The notes under the pieces were generated by a model. It searched no databases and was not told the origin of the DNA. It was given only the letters and a program-made list of their open reading frames with translations. The translations under genes were made by a program, and so were the position numbers. From contig JBCCHB010000160.1 of assembly GCA_039028975.1 (NCBI GenBank), positions 1 through 36,849 on the forward strand: a stretch of DNA of 36,849 nucleotides. The letters run 5' to 3'. The stretch is from JAHBNG01 sp039028975. GTDB taxonomy: Bacteria > Chloroflexota > Anaerolineae > Caldilineales > Caldilineaceae. How positions within the stretch are numbered: the first letter of the stretch is position 1; each line of letters begins with the position of its first letter. Positions 1-8,394 of the stretch are shown here, in pieces.

Positions 1-78
1 GTATGAGCAGCCGGTGCCGTCGGATTGCTAGTGTGGCAGAAACATGAATAAATTTCGATAACTCATGAGAAATCACCA

Positions 79-3000
79 ATGACCACTCAACAATCACTAA
101 CTACTCGCAAACGCAACATGGTCGAACGGCTGGATGGCCGCATGGTCAATGCGGGACGGTTACGGGGGATGCTCAACGTCTGTGCGGTGGGCTGCTGCTG
201 CGGCAAGACCAAGCGGGGCTTTGCGCCTGTGCCGACAGATCTCTATCACCAAGAATGGGAGCGGCGCAAGCTGCGCAACAAGATTCATCTGCAGCAGGGC
301 GGCTGCTTAGGGCCGTGCGTGCTGGCCAACGTTGCCATGCTAGTGCTGGACGGGAGCTCATTCTGGTTCCACTCCGTCAACGACGAGGCGATTATTGTTG
401 CCATCTACGACTACATCGACACGCTGCTCGAAGATAGCGACGCTCCGCTGCCGTCGCTCCTGAAAACGCACATCTTTAACGGCTTTGGCTGGGGCGATGC
501 AGAAGTAGAAATGGCAAACGACCCAGCCAGCAAACCGCCTGTTGAACTAGGCGATGGGATTCTGCTGCTGACCCAGGCCGACACCGATCTGCTGACGCTA
601 ACCAAGGCGCGCGATCTGCTGCCCGACGGCTTTGCATCCATTTCCGCAGCCAATGTGGGCCGCCTAACCGAGGATAAGGCCGTCGACGACTTGCTCGACA
701 GGTTGCTGCCGAATGCACAAATTGTGGTGACCCGTCTGCATTCGGCCAACGCCTTTCAATACGGTCTCTCCCGGGTTCAACGCTGGGCCGATGAAACAGG
801 CAGCTTCCTGCTCTGTATGCCTGCAGTAGAAGCGTTTGACCCAGATCTCATGGCTCGCTCCAATGTGGGCGTGCCGCTGGCCCAGGCAATCAGCGTCTAC
901 TTCCAGTGTGGGGGCGCGCAGAATCTCGCCAGCGGATTGCAGTGTCTCAGCGATCACCTGCTCGTTACCGGTTGGGGGTTCGAGCCGCCGGTAGAACTTC
1001 CCCTGTACGGGGTCTATGAGGCGATGGACGCTAAGCCAAGCCAACAGCTACCAGCAAACGGTCAACAGCCTACCATCGGAATTCTCTTCTATCGTTCACA
1101 CTTACTCAGCGGCAACACAGACTTTGTGGATGCCATCATCGCTGAACTTCAGCTGCGCGGGATAAGGGCGCGGGCTGTCTACACCCAGTCGCTCAAAGAG
1201 GTGGACGAGGAAGGCTTTCCGCTGGCGTTAAAACTATTGGCCGAAGCAGGAGCCGTAGATGCCATCATCAACACGTTGAGCTTTGCGCTGGGTGACAATG
1301 GCCGAGCCTTTGCCCAGCTTGACGCCTCTGTTTTTCAGGCCATTACCGCTAGCAGCGACCGAGCCGCCTGGCAGCGCAATGGGCGCGGTCTCGGTCCGCT
1401 AGACACAGCCATGAACGTGGCCATCCCCGAATTTGACGGACGCATCATCGGCGTGCCAGTTTCGTTTAAGGAGGAGCTGCCCGACGGCGGCGCACGCTAT
1501 GCACCCGATCACGAGCGGATTGCCCAGCTAGCAAAACTGCTGGAACGCACCGTTGCCCTCAAGCATAAGCCAAACCGCGAAAAGCGCATCGCATTTATCT
1601 TCACTAACAGCGCAGCAAAGTCGGCACGAGTGGGCAATGCAGTGGGGCTGGATGCGCCAGCCTCGCTGCTCAATTTACTACAGCAGATGCAGGCCCAGGG
1701 TTACCAAGTGGAAAATTTACCGACCACCAGCGATGAGCTTCTGCTGACGCTTATCGACCGCTGCTCCTACGACGTGACTTGGCTAACCGAAGAACAATTG
1801 GCCGCGGCAGAAAAGCTACCGATAGCGCGCTACACCGAGTGGTTCGCCGAAGCCCCACCATCGAACCAACAGGCCATGATCCGCCAGTGGGGAGAGCCGC
1901 CAGGCAAGGCTTATATCCACGCCGAGGGAGAGGCGCAATCTTTTGCCCTCGCCGGTTTGGAATTTGGCAATGCCTTTGTCGCGCTCCAGCCGCCACGTGG
2001 CTACGACATGGAGCCAGATGCCATCTATCATCAGCTTGACTTGGCCCCGCCCCACAACTACTACGCACTCTATCGCTGGCTGCGCGATGAGTGGGGCGCG
2101 GACGCTATTGTCCACATGGGCAAGCACGGCACGCTGGAGTGGCTGCCGGGCAAGAGCGTCGGCCTCAGCCAGGAGTGCTTTCCTGACCTCTTCCTAGGCG
2201 ATATGCCGTTAATCTATCCCTTCATCATCAACGATCCAGGGGAAGGTAGCCAGGCCAAACGCCGCACCCATGCGACGATTATCGATCACATGACGCCGCC
2301 CATGACCAGTGCTGGGGTATACGGCGCGCTGGCCGAATTGGCACAACTTGTTGATGAATACTACAAGGCAGAACAGCTTGACCCCGCCAAGCTACCGCTC
2401 TTGCAGCGTCAAATTTGGGATGTGATCGAAAAAAATCGGCTCGACGACGATCTGCAATACTTGCTCACGGCCGATCATGGCGATCATAGCCATGAGTGGG
2501 ATGGCGAGTTCCTGGAGGATGGCACGCCGACCGCCTTTGCCGAGTTGCAGGGTGCGCAGGTGGCTCACTTGCTCGAGGACATCGAAGGGTATCTCTGCGA
2601 ATTAACCGGCGCGCAAATTCGCGATGGGCTGCACATCCTGGGCCATCTGCCGGAGGGCGAACAGCTTGTGGAACTGCTCTACCACTTGCTCAAGCTGCCC
2701 AATGTCAGCGTGCATGGGGACGTTCCCAGCCTACCCGCAATCGTAGCGCAGCAGATGGGTGAAGATTGGCTGACGCTGCAAGATAGACCAGGTGCTAGAC
2801 GCAATGATCTTGCAGAGGGTTTGAACACGAACGCCGACCTAATCGAACATCTCGAAAATGCAAGCAAGGCGCTGTTGGCAAAGATGGGCGAGGCAGGCTG
2901 GGATGTGACGCGGGTGGGAAAAATTGTTAGTTTGTGGATGAAGAATACCCCTTCCGGGAACCCTTTGGGTGCCTCTCCCGACGGGGGAGGGAGCCGCAAC

Positions 3001-4470
3001 TGGGCGGATAGCAGCTTGAGTGATTCGCAACCCAGTCGCGCAATCAACGAACGATTGGCCCCTCCCCCCAGTGGGGGGAGGCTGGGAGGGGGTCTTACCA
3101 CCATCCTGTGCTTCGCCTGCGAATTCCTGGTCCCCAAGCTGACAGAAGGCTCGCGGGATGAGACTGCCAATTTGCTTCATGCACTTAATGGCGGCTACAT
3201 TCCGCCAGGGCCAAGCGGCGCGCCAACACGTGGCATGGCCCACGTACTGCCAACAGGGCGCAACTTCTATTCGGTTGACCCACGGGCACTGCCCAGCGTG
3301 GCCTCCTGGCAGGTAGGGCAAGGGCTGGCCGAGACGCTGATTCAGCGGTACGAGCGTGAAGAGGGTGAATTTCCCCAGAGCGTTGGCATCAGCATGTGGG
3401 GTACAAGCGCCATGCGTACAGCGGGCGACGACATTGCCCAAGTGTTGGCGCTGCTGGGTGTGCGGCCCGTTTGGCAGCAGGAGAACCGTCGCGTCACCGG
3501 CATTGAAGTGATTCCACTGACGGAACTGGGACGCCCCCGGGTCGATGTGGTCTGCCGAATTAGCGGCTTCTTCCGCGATGCCTTTCCCCACCTGATCACG
3601 CTAATCGACAACGCGGTGCAGGCGGTGATCGATGCCAGCGAGCCGCTGGAGATGAATTTCCCGCGTAAGCATACGCTGGAAACCACGGCTGCGTTGCACG
3701 CCGCGGGCCAAAACGGAACAGCCGCCCAGCGGGCGCGCTTCCGCATCTTTGGCTGCAAACCTGGCAGCTATGGCGCGGGCATCCTGCCGCTGATCGACGC
3801 CAAGAATTGGCAGAGCGATCAGGATTTTGCCAGAGCCTATTTGCTGTGGGGCGGCTTTGCCTACAGCGCCGACCACATCGGCATCCCGGCTGAAGACGAG
3901 TTTGCCCAGGCGCTCTCCACGGTGCAGATTGCCACCAAGAACCAAGACAACCGCGAGCACGATATCTTCGATAGCGACGACTATTTGCAATATCACGGCG
4001 GTATGATTGCCACCGTGCGCGCACTGACGGGCAAGAACCCAAGCCGCTATTTTGGCGACAGCAGCGACCCACAGCGCGTCAAGACGCGAGATCTGCGCGA
4101 AGAGGCGCGCCGCGTCTTTCGCAGCCGGGTGATCAATCCCAAATGGCTGGAGAGCATGAGGCGGCATGGTTACAAAGGCGCGCTGGAGGTTGCCGCTACG
4201 GTCGATTATCTCTTTGGCTACGATGCAACTGCCGATATTCTGGAAGATTGGATGTATGAAAAGGTGACCGAGGAATTTCTACGCAACGAAGAGATGCAGC
4301 AGTTCTTCGCCGAGAGTAATCCGTGGGCGTGGCAGGCCATTGCCGAGCGGCTGCTTGAAGCGATTGAACGCGAGCTTTGGCAGGATCCCGATCCGCTTGA
4401 TATGCAGTTGCTGGAAGCCGCCAAGGAATTAGGGTTGCAGCAAATCCAACAGCGACAGGCATCTGCGTGA
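79..4470 (+). CDS. cobN: CobN-type cobaltochelatase large subunit with N-terminal 2Fe-2S domain
   Basis: A 1463-residue member of the CobN/BchH chelatase family, which inserts cobalt (or magnesium in BchH) into a tetrapyrrole with ATPase partner subunits. Family hallmarks run from about residue 150 to the end, including HMGKHGTLEWLPGK near residue 680, NDPGEGSQAKRRTHA near 720 and GGYIPPGPSGAPTRG near 1040. Residues 30-110 form an extra thioredoxin-fold ferredoxin-like domain with Cys35, Cys39-41, Cys76 and Cys80. The protein is longer than usual for CobN because of this domain and a roughly 50-residue low-complexity insertion at about 956-1006 that coincides with GC-rich DNA palindromes. No CobS/CobT or BchI/BchD partners and no other B12 genes are in the window, so it may serve metal handling rather than a local cobalamin operon; this is inference. 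The start at 79 is the first ATG; Met14 is an alternative. Confidence 0.9.
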   Translation: MTTQQSLTTRKRNMVERLDGRMVNAGRLRGMLNVCAVGCCCGKTKRGFAPVPTDLYHQEWERRKLRNKIHLQQGGCLGPCVLANVAMLVLDGSSFWFHSVNDEAIIVAIYDYIDTLLEDSDAPLPSLLKTHIFNGFGWGDAEVEMANDPASKPPVELGDGILLLTQADTDLLTLTKARDLLPDGFASISAANVGRLTEDKAVDDLLDRLLPNAQIVVTRLHSANAFQYGLSRVQRWADETGSFLLCMPAVEAFDPDLMARSNVGVPLAQAISVYFQCGGAQNLASGLQCLSDHLLVTGWGFEPPVELPLYGVYEAMDAKPSQQLPANGQQPTIGILFYRSHLLSGNTDFVDAIIAELQLRGIRARAVYTQSLKEVDEEGFPLALKLLAEAGAVDAIINTLSFALGDNGRAFAQLDASVFQAITASSDRAAWQRNGRGLGPLDTAMNVAIPEFDGRIIGVPVSFKEELPDGGARYAPDHERIAQLAKLLERTVALKHKPNREKRIAFIFTNSAAKSARVGNAVGLDAPASLLNLLQQMQAQGYQVENLPTTSDELLLTLIDRCSYDVTWLTEEQLAAAEKLPIARYTEWFAEAPPSNQQAMIRQWGEPPGKAYIHAEGEAQSFALAGLEFGNAFVALQPPRGYDMEPDAIYHQLDLAPPHNYYALYRWLRDEWGADAIVHMGKHGTLEWLPGKSVGLSQECFPDLFLGDMPLIYPFIINDPGEGSQAKRRTHATIIDHMTPPMTSAGVYGALAELAQLVDEYYKAEQLDPAKLPLLQRQIWDVIEKNRLDDDLQYLLTADHGDHSHEWDGEFLEDGTPTAFAELQGAQVAHLLEDIEGYLCELTGAQIRDGLHILGHLPEGEQLVELLYHLLKLPNVSVHGDVPSLPAIVAQQMGEDWLTLQDRPGARRNDLAEGLNTNADLIEHLENASKALLAKMGEAGWDVTRVGKIVSLWMKNTPSGNPLGASPDGGGSRNWADSSLSDSQPSRAINERLAPPPSGGRLGGGLTTILCFACEFLVPKLTEGSRDETANLLHALNGGYIPPGPSGAPTRGMAHVLPTGRNFYSVDPRALPSVASWQVGQGLAETLIQRYEREEGEFPQSVGISMWGTSAMRTAGDDIAQVLALLGVRPVWQQENRRVTGIEVIPLTELGRPRVDVVCRISGFFRDAFPHLITLIDNAVQAVIDASEPLEMNFPRKHTLETTAALHAAGQNGTAAQRARFRIFGCKPGSYGAGILPLIDAKNWQSDQDFARAYLLWGGFAYSADHIGIPAEDEFAQALSTVQIATKNQDNREHDIFDSDDYLQYHGGMIATVRALTGKNPSRYFGDSSDPQRVKTRDLREEARRVFRSRVINPKWLESMRRHGYKGALEVAATVDYLFGYDATADILEDWMYEKVTEEFLRNEEMQQFFAESNPWAWQAIAERLLEAIERELWQDPDPLDMQLLEAAKELGLQQIQQRQASA
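2944..3096 (+). repeat. Palindromic repeat inserted in frame inside cobN
   Basis: About 150 bp of GC-rich palindromic DNA inside the cobN frame. It includes a perfect 9-bp-arm hairpin (arms 3061-3069 and 3073-3081, 3-nt loop) and a second dyad of C-runs and G-runs near 2973-2990. The encoded stretch is Gly/Pro/Ser-rich (residues about 956-1006) and lies between two conserved CobN blocks (AGWDVTRVGKIV and TTILCFACEFLVPKL). Its base composition and hairpin style match the intergenic palindromes at 17150-17210, so it looks like an intergenic-type repeat that landed in a gene without breaking the frame. Boundaries are approximate. Confidence 0.7.
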
Positions 4471-4855
4471 GTGACGATACGCCTCGTGCAACTAGGTCAC
4501 TTAGCGCACAATTACCGAACCGCTGACTGTTCAGAGATCATTGTCGCTGGCAAGTCGTCGCACCATCACTGCCGAACGTCTACATGACCTTGGGTTAGCT
4601 CATATTGATCTTGATGCAAGACCCCGTGAACTTTCGGTGGGCCAGTGCCAACGTGTCGCAATTGCCCGTGTCCTGGTTGCACAACCGGCGCTCGATGCAT
4701 CGGTTTCAGCGGCGATTCTCCATTTACTGGCGGATGTCGCTAATACGGGAACTGCCATCGTTATGGTCAGTCACGATCAGGCCATACTCCACGCGCTCTG
4801 TCACCGAGTGCTGGCAATGCGCGATGGCATTCTCGAAGGGAGTCAACATACATAA
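4471..4855 (+). pseudogene. Decayed ATPase remnant of an oligopeptide/nickel ABC transporter (OppF/NikE type)
   Basis: The C-terminal part of a DppF/OppF/NikE-like ATPase is recognisable, directly after the cobN stop. The open part (4505-4855) encodes an RTITEPL segment, a signature region written ELSVGQCQRVAIAR instead of the usual LSGGQRQR, the D-loop ALDASVSAAIL, and a switch histidine in IVMVSHDQ. The Walker A half is missing. The Walker B segment expected between AQP and ALDASV is deleted in frame by about ten residues, and the signature glycine is Val. The first ~30 bp appear to belong to the same gene in another frame. A functional ATPase is therefore very unlikely. It is probably the residue of an older nik/opp operon whose living relatives follow at 5003. 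Confidence 0.75.
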
Positions 4856-4922
4856 CAGATTACATTCACTAGATAGAGTAGGCAGACTAACTAAACCTAC
4901 CTATCTTTGGCCAAGCGAGTAT

Positions 4923-4950
4923 TTGAGCTTAAATAGCGTAAAAATATTCT
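4923..4950 (+). promoter_or_regulatory. Candidate promoter of the binding protein/permease operon
   Basis: A sigma70-like pair TTGAGC (4923-4928) and TATTCT (4945-4950) with a 16-bp spacer lies about 50 bp upstream of the preferred start at 5003. A short dyad GTTTA-TGTA-TAAAC at 4966-4979 falls in the would-be leader and could be an operator. This rests on motif resemblance only. Confidence 0.3.
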
Positions 4951-5002
4951 GATTCACACTATTATGTTTATGTATAAACGAAAGAGGGAGAAAAAATTTA
5001 AT

Positions 5003-6601
5003 ATGCAACATAGAACATCGTCACAACGAATCCTGATGCTGGTGGGGATTATCATGCTCTTGTTGTTAGCAGCATGTACGCCCCCAGCAACAACCGAAAC
5101 GGCTGATTCTTCCAGTTCAGCAGAACAAGGTGCTGATGCGGCAACCAACACACTAAGCATTGCCGCTCCATTTCTCAGTACGCCACCAGAGCCTATTCTG
5201 GGCAGTGGCTGGTATGCCGTCCAATGGGGGGCTGGTGAAACGCTGATGAGGCTGGACGACAGTTTCACGCCTGTTCCGTGGTTGGCCAATGATCTTAGCC
5301 AACTCGACGATTTAAGCTGGGAGATCAAGCTGCGACCCGACGTCACATTCCATGATGGTACAGCTGTGGATGCAGAGGCCATTAAAGCTTCATTGACCCG
5401 CGCGATTGAAAATAGTGGGACGGCAGCGTTGTTGCTTGATGCGCAAGATATTACGGTTGTGGATGAGTTGACGCTCATCATTACGACCAACACACCTAAC
5501 CTGCGCATGCCCGGTGTGCTAACCGAACCAACAACCGTGATTGTCAATGCGGCGGCCGCAGCCGAACAGGGTGATGAACAGTTTGGTCTGAAGCCGGTTA
5601 TGACGGGTCCGTTTATGTTTGAAGAGGTTATTCTGAGCCAATCCGCATCTTTGGGCCGTTACCAAGATCATTGGAATGGTGCTGCCGCTCTGGAAGCGAT
5701 TGAGGTTGCGATTTTGGCTGATAGCGATGCTCGGATGCTGGCTTTGCAATCAGGCGAAGTTGATATTGCAGTGGACATCCCGCCTGAAAGCGTGGCCGTT
5801 GCCGAAGCAGATGACAGCTTGGCCGTTGTGAAAGCACAGCCAGTGGCGACAATTTTTATGTACATCAATCAGAACAAAGCGCAATGGCAAGATGCGACAT
5901 TGCGGCAAGCGTTGGCAATGGCTATACCCAGCCGAGAGACGTTGGTCACAGCTGTGCTGCGTGAGCAGGGGATTGCAGGTGTCGGCCCATTCTCGCCAGC
6001 CGTTCTCGCTTGTGATGGGCTGCAAGCTAGCGAGATGGATCTATCTCAAGCAGAGCAATTGCTGGCCGAGGCAGGCTATAGCGATAGCGATGGTGATGGC
6101 GTTGTTGAAAAAGATGGTGAACCCCTTACCATAATGGCGTTAACCTATCCGCAACGGGCTGCGTTGACGCCAAGCGCAGAGATTATCCAAGCCAACCTAC
6201 AAGAGATCGGCGTCGAAATGGAGATTCGTAGCGTTGAAGATATTAATGCTGCGCTCACTGAGCCGGATTGGGACCTTGGTTTCTATTTCAACAATATGGC
6301 GAGTACGGGTGACCCCTATGGCTCGCTTGCGAACTTCTATACGGCTGACGGGGCGGCGAATCGGGGCGGTTATCTAAATGAAAGTGTCGAAGCCGCCATT
6401 GCCGAAGTGCGGGATATAGCCGACTTAGGAGAACGACGGGCCAAGGCATGTGAAATTTCACAAACACTCATGGATGATGTTGCCATTGTGCCGCTCTTTT
6501 ACCCATTCTACTCCTATGGGGTTCGCGCTCAAGTCAGCGGCTTTGACCAATCACCGGCCTTTTTCCTCTACTTTGTGACGCCTGAAATCAGTCTACAGTG
6601 A
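5003..6601 (+). CDS. Substrate-binding lipoprotein of a nickel/oligopeptide/opine-type ABC importer (SBP_bac_5)
   Basis: A 532-residue extracytoplasmic binding protein of the DppA/NikA/CntA family, which captures peptides, heme, nickel complexes or opine-type metallophores. It has a lipoprotein signal ending in LLLLAAC, followed by a Ser/Ala/Glu-rich tether and a full-length SBP_bac_5 fold (WEIKLRPDVTFHDGT, VMTGPFMFEE, LRQALAMAI, and a calcium-loop-like DSDGDGVVEKDG). The preferred start is the ATG at 5003; an in-frame ATG at 4964 would add 13 basic residues but leaves the ribosome site (AGAGGGAG, about 4983-4990) inside the gene. The GTG of the next permease overlaps its TGA stop, so the genes are translationally coupled. 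Sequence alone does not settle the ligand. The metal-related neighbours favour a metal complex over a nutritional peptide. Confidence 0.85.
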   Translation: MQHRTSSQRILMLVGIIMLLLLAACTPPATTETADSSSSAEQGADAATNTLSIAAPFLSTPPEPILGSGWYAVQWGAGETLMRLDDSFTPVPWLANDLSQLDDLSWEIKLRPDVTFHDGTAVDAEAIKASLTRAIENSGTAALLLDAQDITVVDELTLIITTNTPNLRMPGVLTEPTTVIVNAAAAAEQGDEQFGLKPVMTGPFMFEEVILSQSASLGRYQDHWNGAAALEAIEVAILADSDARMLALQSGEVDIAVDIPPESVAVAEADDSLAVVKAQPVATIFMYINQNKAQWQDATLRQALAMAIPSRETLVTAVLREQGIAGVGPFSPAVLACDGLQASEMDLSQAEQLLAEAGYSDSDGDGVVEKDGEPLTIMALTYPQRAALTPSAEIIQANLQEIGVEMEIRSVEDINAALTEPDWDLGFYFNNMASTGDPYGSLANFYTADGAANRGGYLNESVEAAIAEVRDIADLGERRAKACEISQTLMDDVAIVPLFYPFYSYGVRAQVSGFDQSPAFFLYFVTPEISLQ

Positions 6602-7542
6602 GCCATATCATCGTACAACGGTTGAAGGCAATGGTCGGTATCCTGCTCGGCATATCGCTCATTGCTTTCACCTTGACCGTCATTGCGCCCGGCGATCCGG
6701 CGCAGATATTGCTTCAGCTCCAAAATGGAGGGGATATCCCGACAACAGCAGAAGTAGAGGCCATGCGTGAAAAATTGGGGTTGAATGATCCCCTGCCCCA
6801 ACGCTACCTCTATTGGTTGGGGCAAGTTTTGCAAGGCGATTTAGGCGTTTCATACCGTACTGGACAGCCAGTATTCACCGAGATCAGTAAACGGCTCCCA
6901 GCCACGTTTCTGTTGGCGTTGACTAGCTTGAGCATTGCTGTCGGCCTGGGGATACCGCTCGGTGTGTTGGCTGCACTCCATCGCGGCTCCAGCCTTGATA
7001 CGGTCTCTCGCCTTATCGCCCTATTGGGAGCAACCATCCCAAACTATCTACTCTCGTTGCTGTTGATTTATTTTTTTGCCGTCGTTTTGGGTTGGCTGCC
7101 ATCATTTGGCTATGGCAGTCCACGCCATCTTGTGCTACCGGCTATTGCGTTGGCGATGGGTATTATGCCTCGGCTCATGCGCTTAACAAGGGCCAGCCTA
7201 TTAGAGGTATTATCGCAGGGATATATGCTTACAGCACGGATGAAAGGATTGCCATCGACCCATGTTCTTTGGCTTCATGCCATGAAGAACGCCTGGTTGC
7301 CCATTGTCACCGCTATTTCCCTCAGCTTGGGGCATCTGTTGAGTGGTGCCGTTATTGTAGAGACTGTCTTTAGTTGGTATGGCATCGGCAAATATGTGAT
7401 AGACGCGATTGCCTTACGTGACTTTCCAGTGATACAAGGGGTAACACTCTATATAGCCCTGATGGTGGTCATTGTCAATTTACTGGTCGATCTTTGCTAT
7501 CAATGGTTAGACCCAAGAATTCGCGTTGGCGCGAAATCTTGA
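6598..7542 (+). CDS. ABC importer permease, DppB/NikB type
   Basis: A 314-residue inner-membrane permease with the usual N-terminal membrane helix, a periplasmic stretch (LNDPLPQRYLYWLGQVLQGDLGVSYRTGQPV) and a BPD_transp_1 domain. The ATPase-contacting EAA-like loop is visible around TARMKGLPSTHVLWLHAMKNAWLP. It starts with GTG at 6598, overlapping the TGA of the binding-protein gene by 4 nt (GTGA), and is followed after 11 nt by the second permease. The length is normal for the family and no damage is seen. No intact cognate ATPase gene lies in the window; the only candidate is the broken fragment upstream, so an ATPase must be supplied from elsewhere if the transporter works. Confidence 0.88.
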   Translation: MSHIIVQRLKAMVGILLGISLIAFTLTVIAPGDPAQILLQLQNGGDIPTTAEVEAMREKLGLNDPLPQRYLYWLGQVLQGDLGVSYRTGQPVFTEISKRLPATFLLALTSLSIAVGLGIPLGVLAALHRGSSLDTVSRLIALLGATIPNYLLSLLLIYFFAVVLGWLPSFGYGSPRHLVLPAIALAMGIMPRLMRLTRASLLEVLSQGYMLTARMKGLPSTHVLWLHAMKNAWLPIVTAISLSLGHLLSGAVIVETVFSWYGIGKYVIDAIALRDFPVIQGVTLYIALMVVIVNLLVDLCYQWLDPRIRVGAKS

Positions 7543-7553
7543 GAGGTTAGCGT

Positions 7554-8384
7554 GTGTTTAAGCCATCATCTGCCCGTCGACAATTTTTTCGTGACCCCAG
7601 CACAATTATTGGATTGCTCCTAGTTTCTGTAGTCCTGATCTTAGCTGGTGGGGCGAACTGGTTGACGACGTTTGAGCCTGATAAGCAAAACTTGGTCAAT
7701 GCCTTTAGTTTACCAGGACCGCCACACCTGTTGGGCACTGACCATCTCGGGCGAGACATTTGGAGTCGTATCCTTTTTGGCGCACGCAACACACTGATGT
7801 CGTCATTTTTTGTACTGTTGCTGGTCCTCAGCATCTCATCGGTGGTTGGGATCACAGCCGGTTATTTTGGCAACAAGATCGATTCCATTTTGATGCGGCT
7901 CGTGGATATCTTTCTCGCCTTCCCGACCATTCTGTTGGCCGTTGCGATTGCAGGTACGTTAGGACCGGGGTTGTTCAATCTGACCTTAACTCTGGCTCTG
8001 GTGTGGTGGGCTGGCTATGCTAGACTCATTCGTAGCGTTGTGCTACAAGTGCGAACAGAGCCATATATTGAAGCGGCGCTTTCTTGCGGGGTGAGCGATT
8101 GGCGCATTATGTGGAAACATATTCTGCCCAATGTCGCCGGGCCAATCATGGTCTTTGCTTCAATCGACTTTGGCGCGGTGATCTTAAGCATCGCCGGACT
8201 CAATTTTCTAGGGCTGGGTGTACAGCCCCCTGATCCTGAATGGGGAGCTATGCTGAATGATGTACGTCGATTCTTGCAGACTGAACCTTACCTGCTTGTG
8301 GCACCGGCTATTGCCATCATGACCACCGTTCTCGGGTTCAACTTGCTGGGCGATGGGCTGCGCGATTGGCTCGACCCACAATAA
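7554..8384 (+). CDS. ABC importer permease, DppC/NikC type
   Basis: A 276-residue partner permease with an N-terminal OppC_N helix, the LLGTDHLGRDIWSRILFGAR block typical of DppC/NikC, and a BPD_transp_1 domain with the EAA loop at EAALSCGVSDWRIMWKHILPN. It starts with GTG at 7554 behind GAGAGG. Its last ~40 codons are duplicated in diverged form at 15453-15570, where they end a fragment without the rest of the gene. The following ATP-grasp gene begins 10 nt after the stop and is probably co-transcribed. Confidence 0.88.
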   Translation: MFKPSSARRQFFRDPSTIIGLLLVSVVLILAGGANWLTTFEPDKQNLVNAFSLPGPPHLLGTDHLGRDIWSRILFGARNTLMSSFFVLLLVLSISSVVGITAGYFGNKIDSILMRLVDIFLAFPTILLAVAIAGTLGPGLFNLTLTLALVWWAGYARLIRSVVLQVRTEPYIEAALSCGVSDWRIMWKHILPNVAGPIMVFASIDFGAVILSIAGLNFLGLGVQPPDPEWGAMLNDVRRFLQTEPYLLVAPAIAIMTTVLGFNLLGDGLRDWLDPQ

Positions 8385-8394
8385 AAATCAATCA

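Noticed and set aside
1..45. Short frame ending at TAG 29-31 (YEQPVPSDC) that could be the tail of an upstream gene
   Set aside because: Only nine codons are visible, with no family signal; the end cannot be told from chance.
4541..4855. Reading the ABC ATPase fragment as a functional small ABC protein
   Set aside because: Walker A and Walker B are absent and the signature glycine is changed, so it cannot bind and hydrolyse ATP as an ABC protein.
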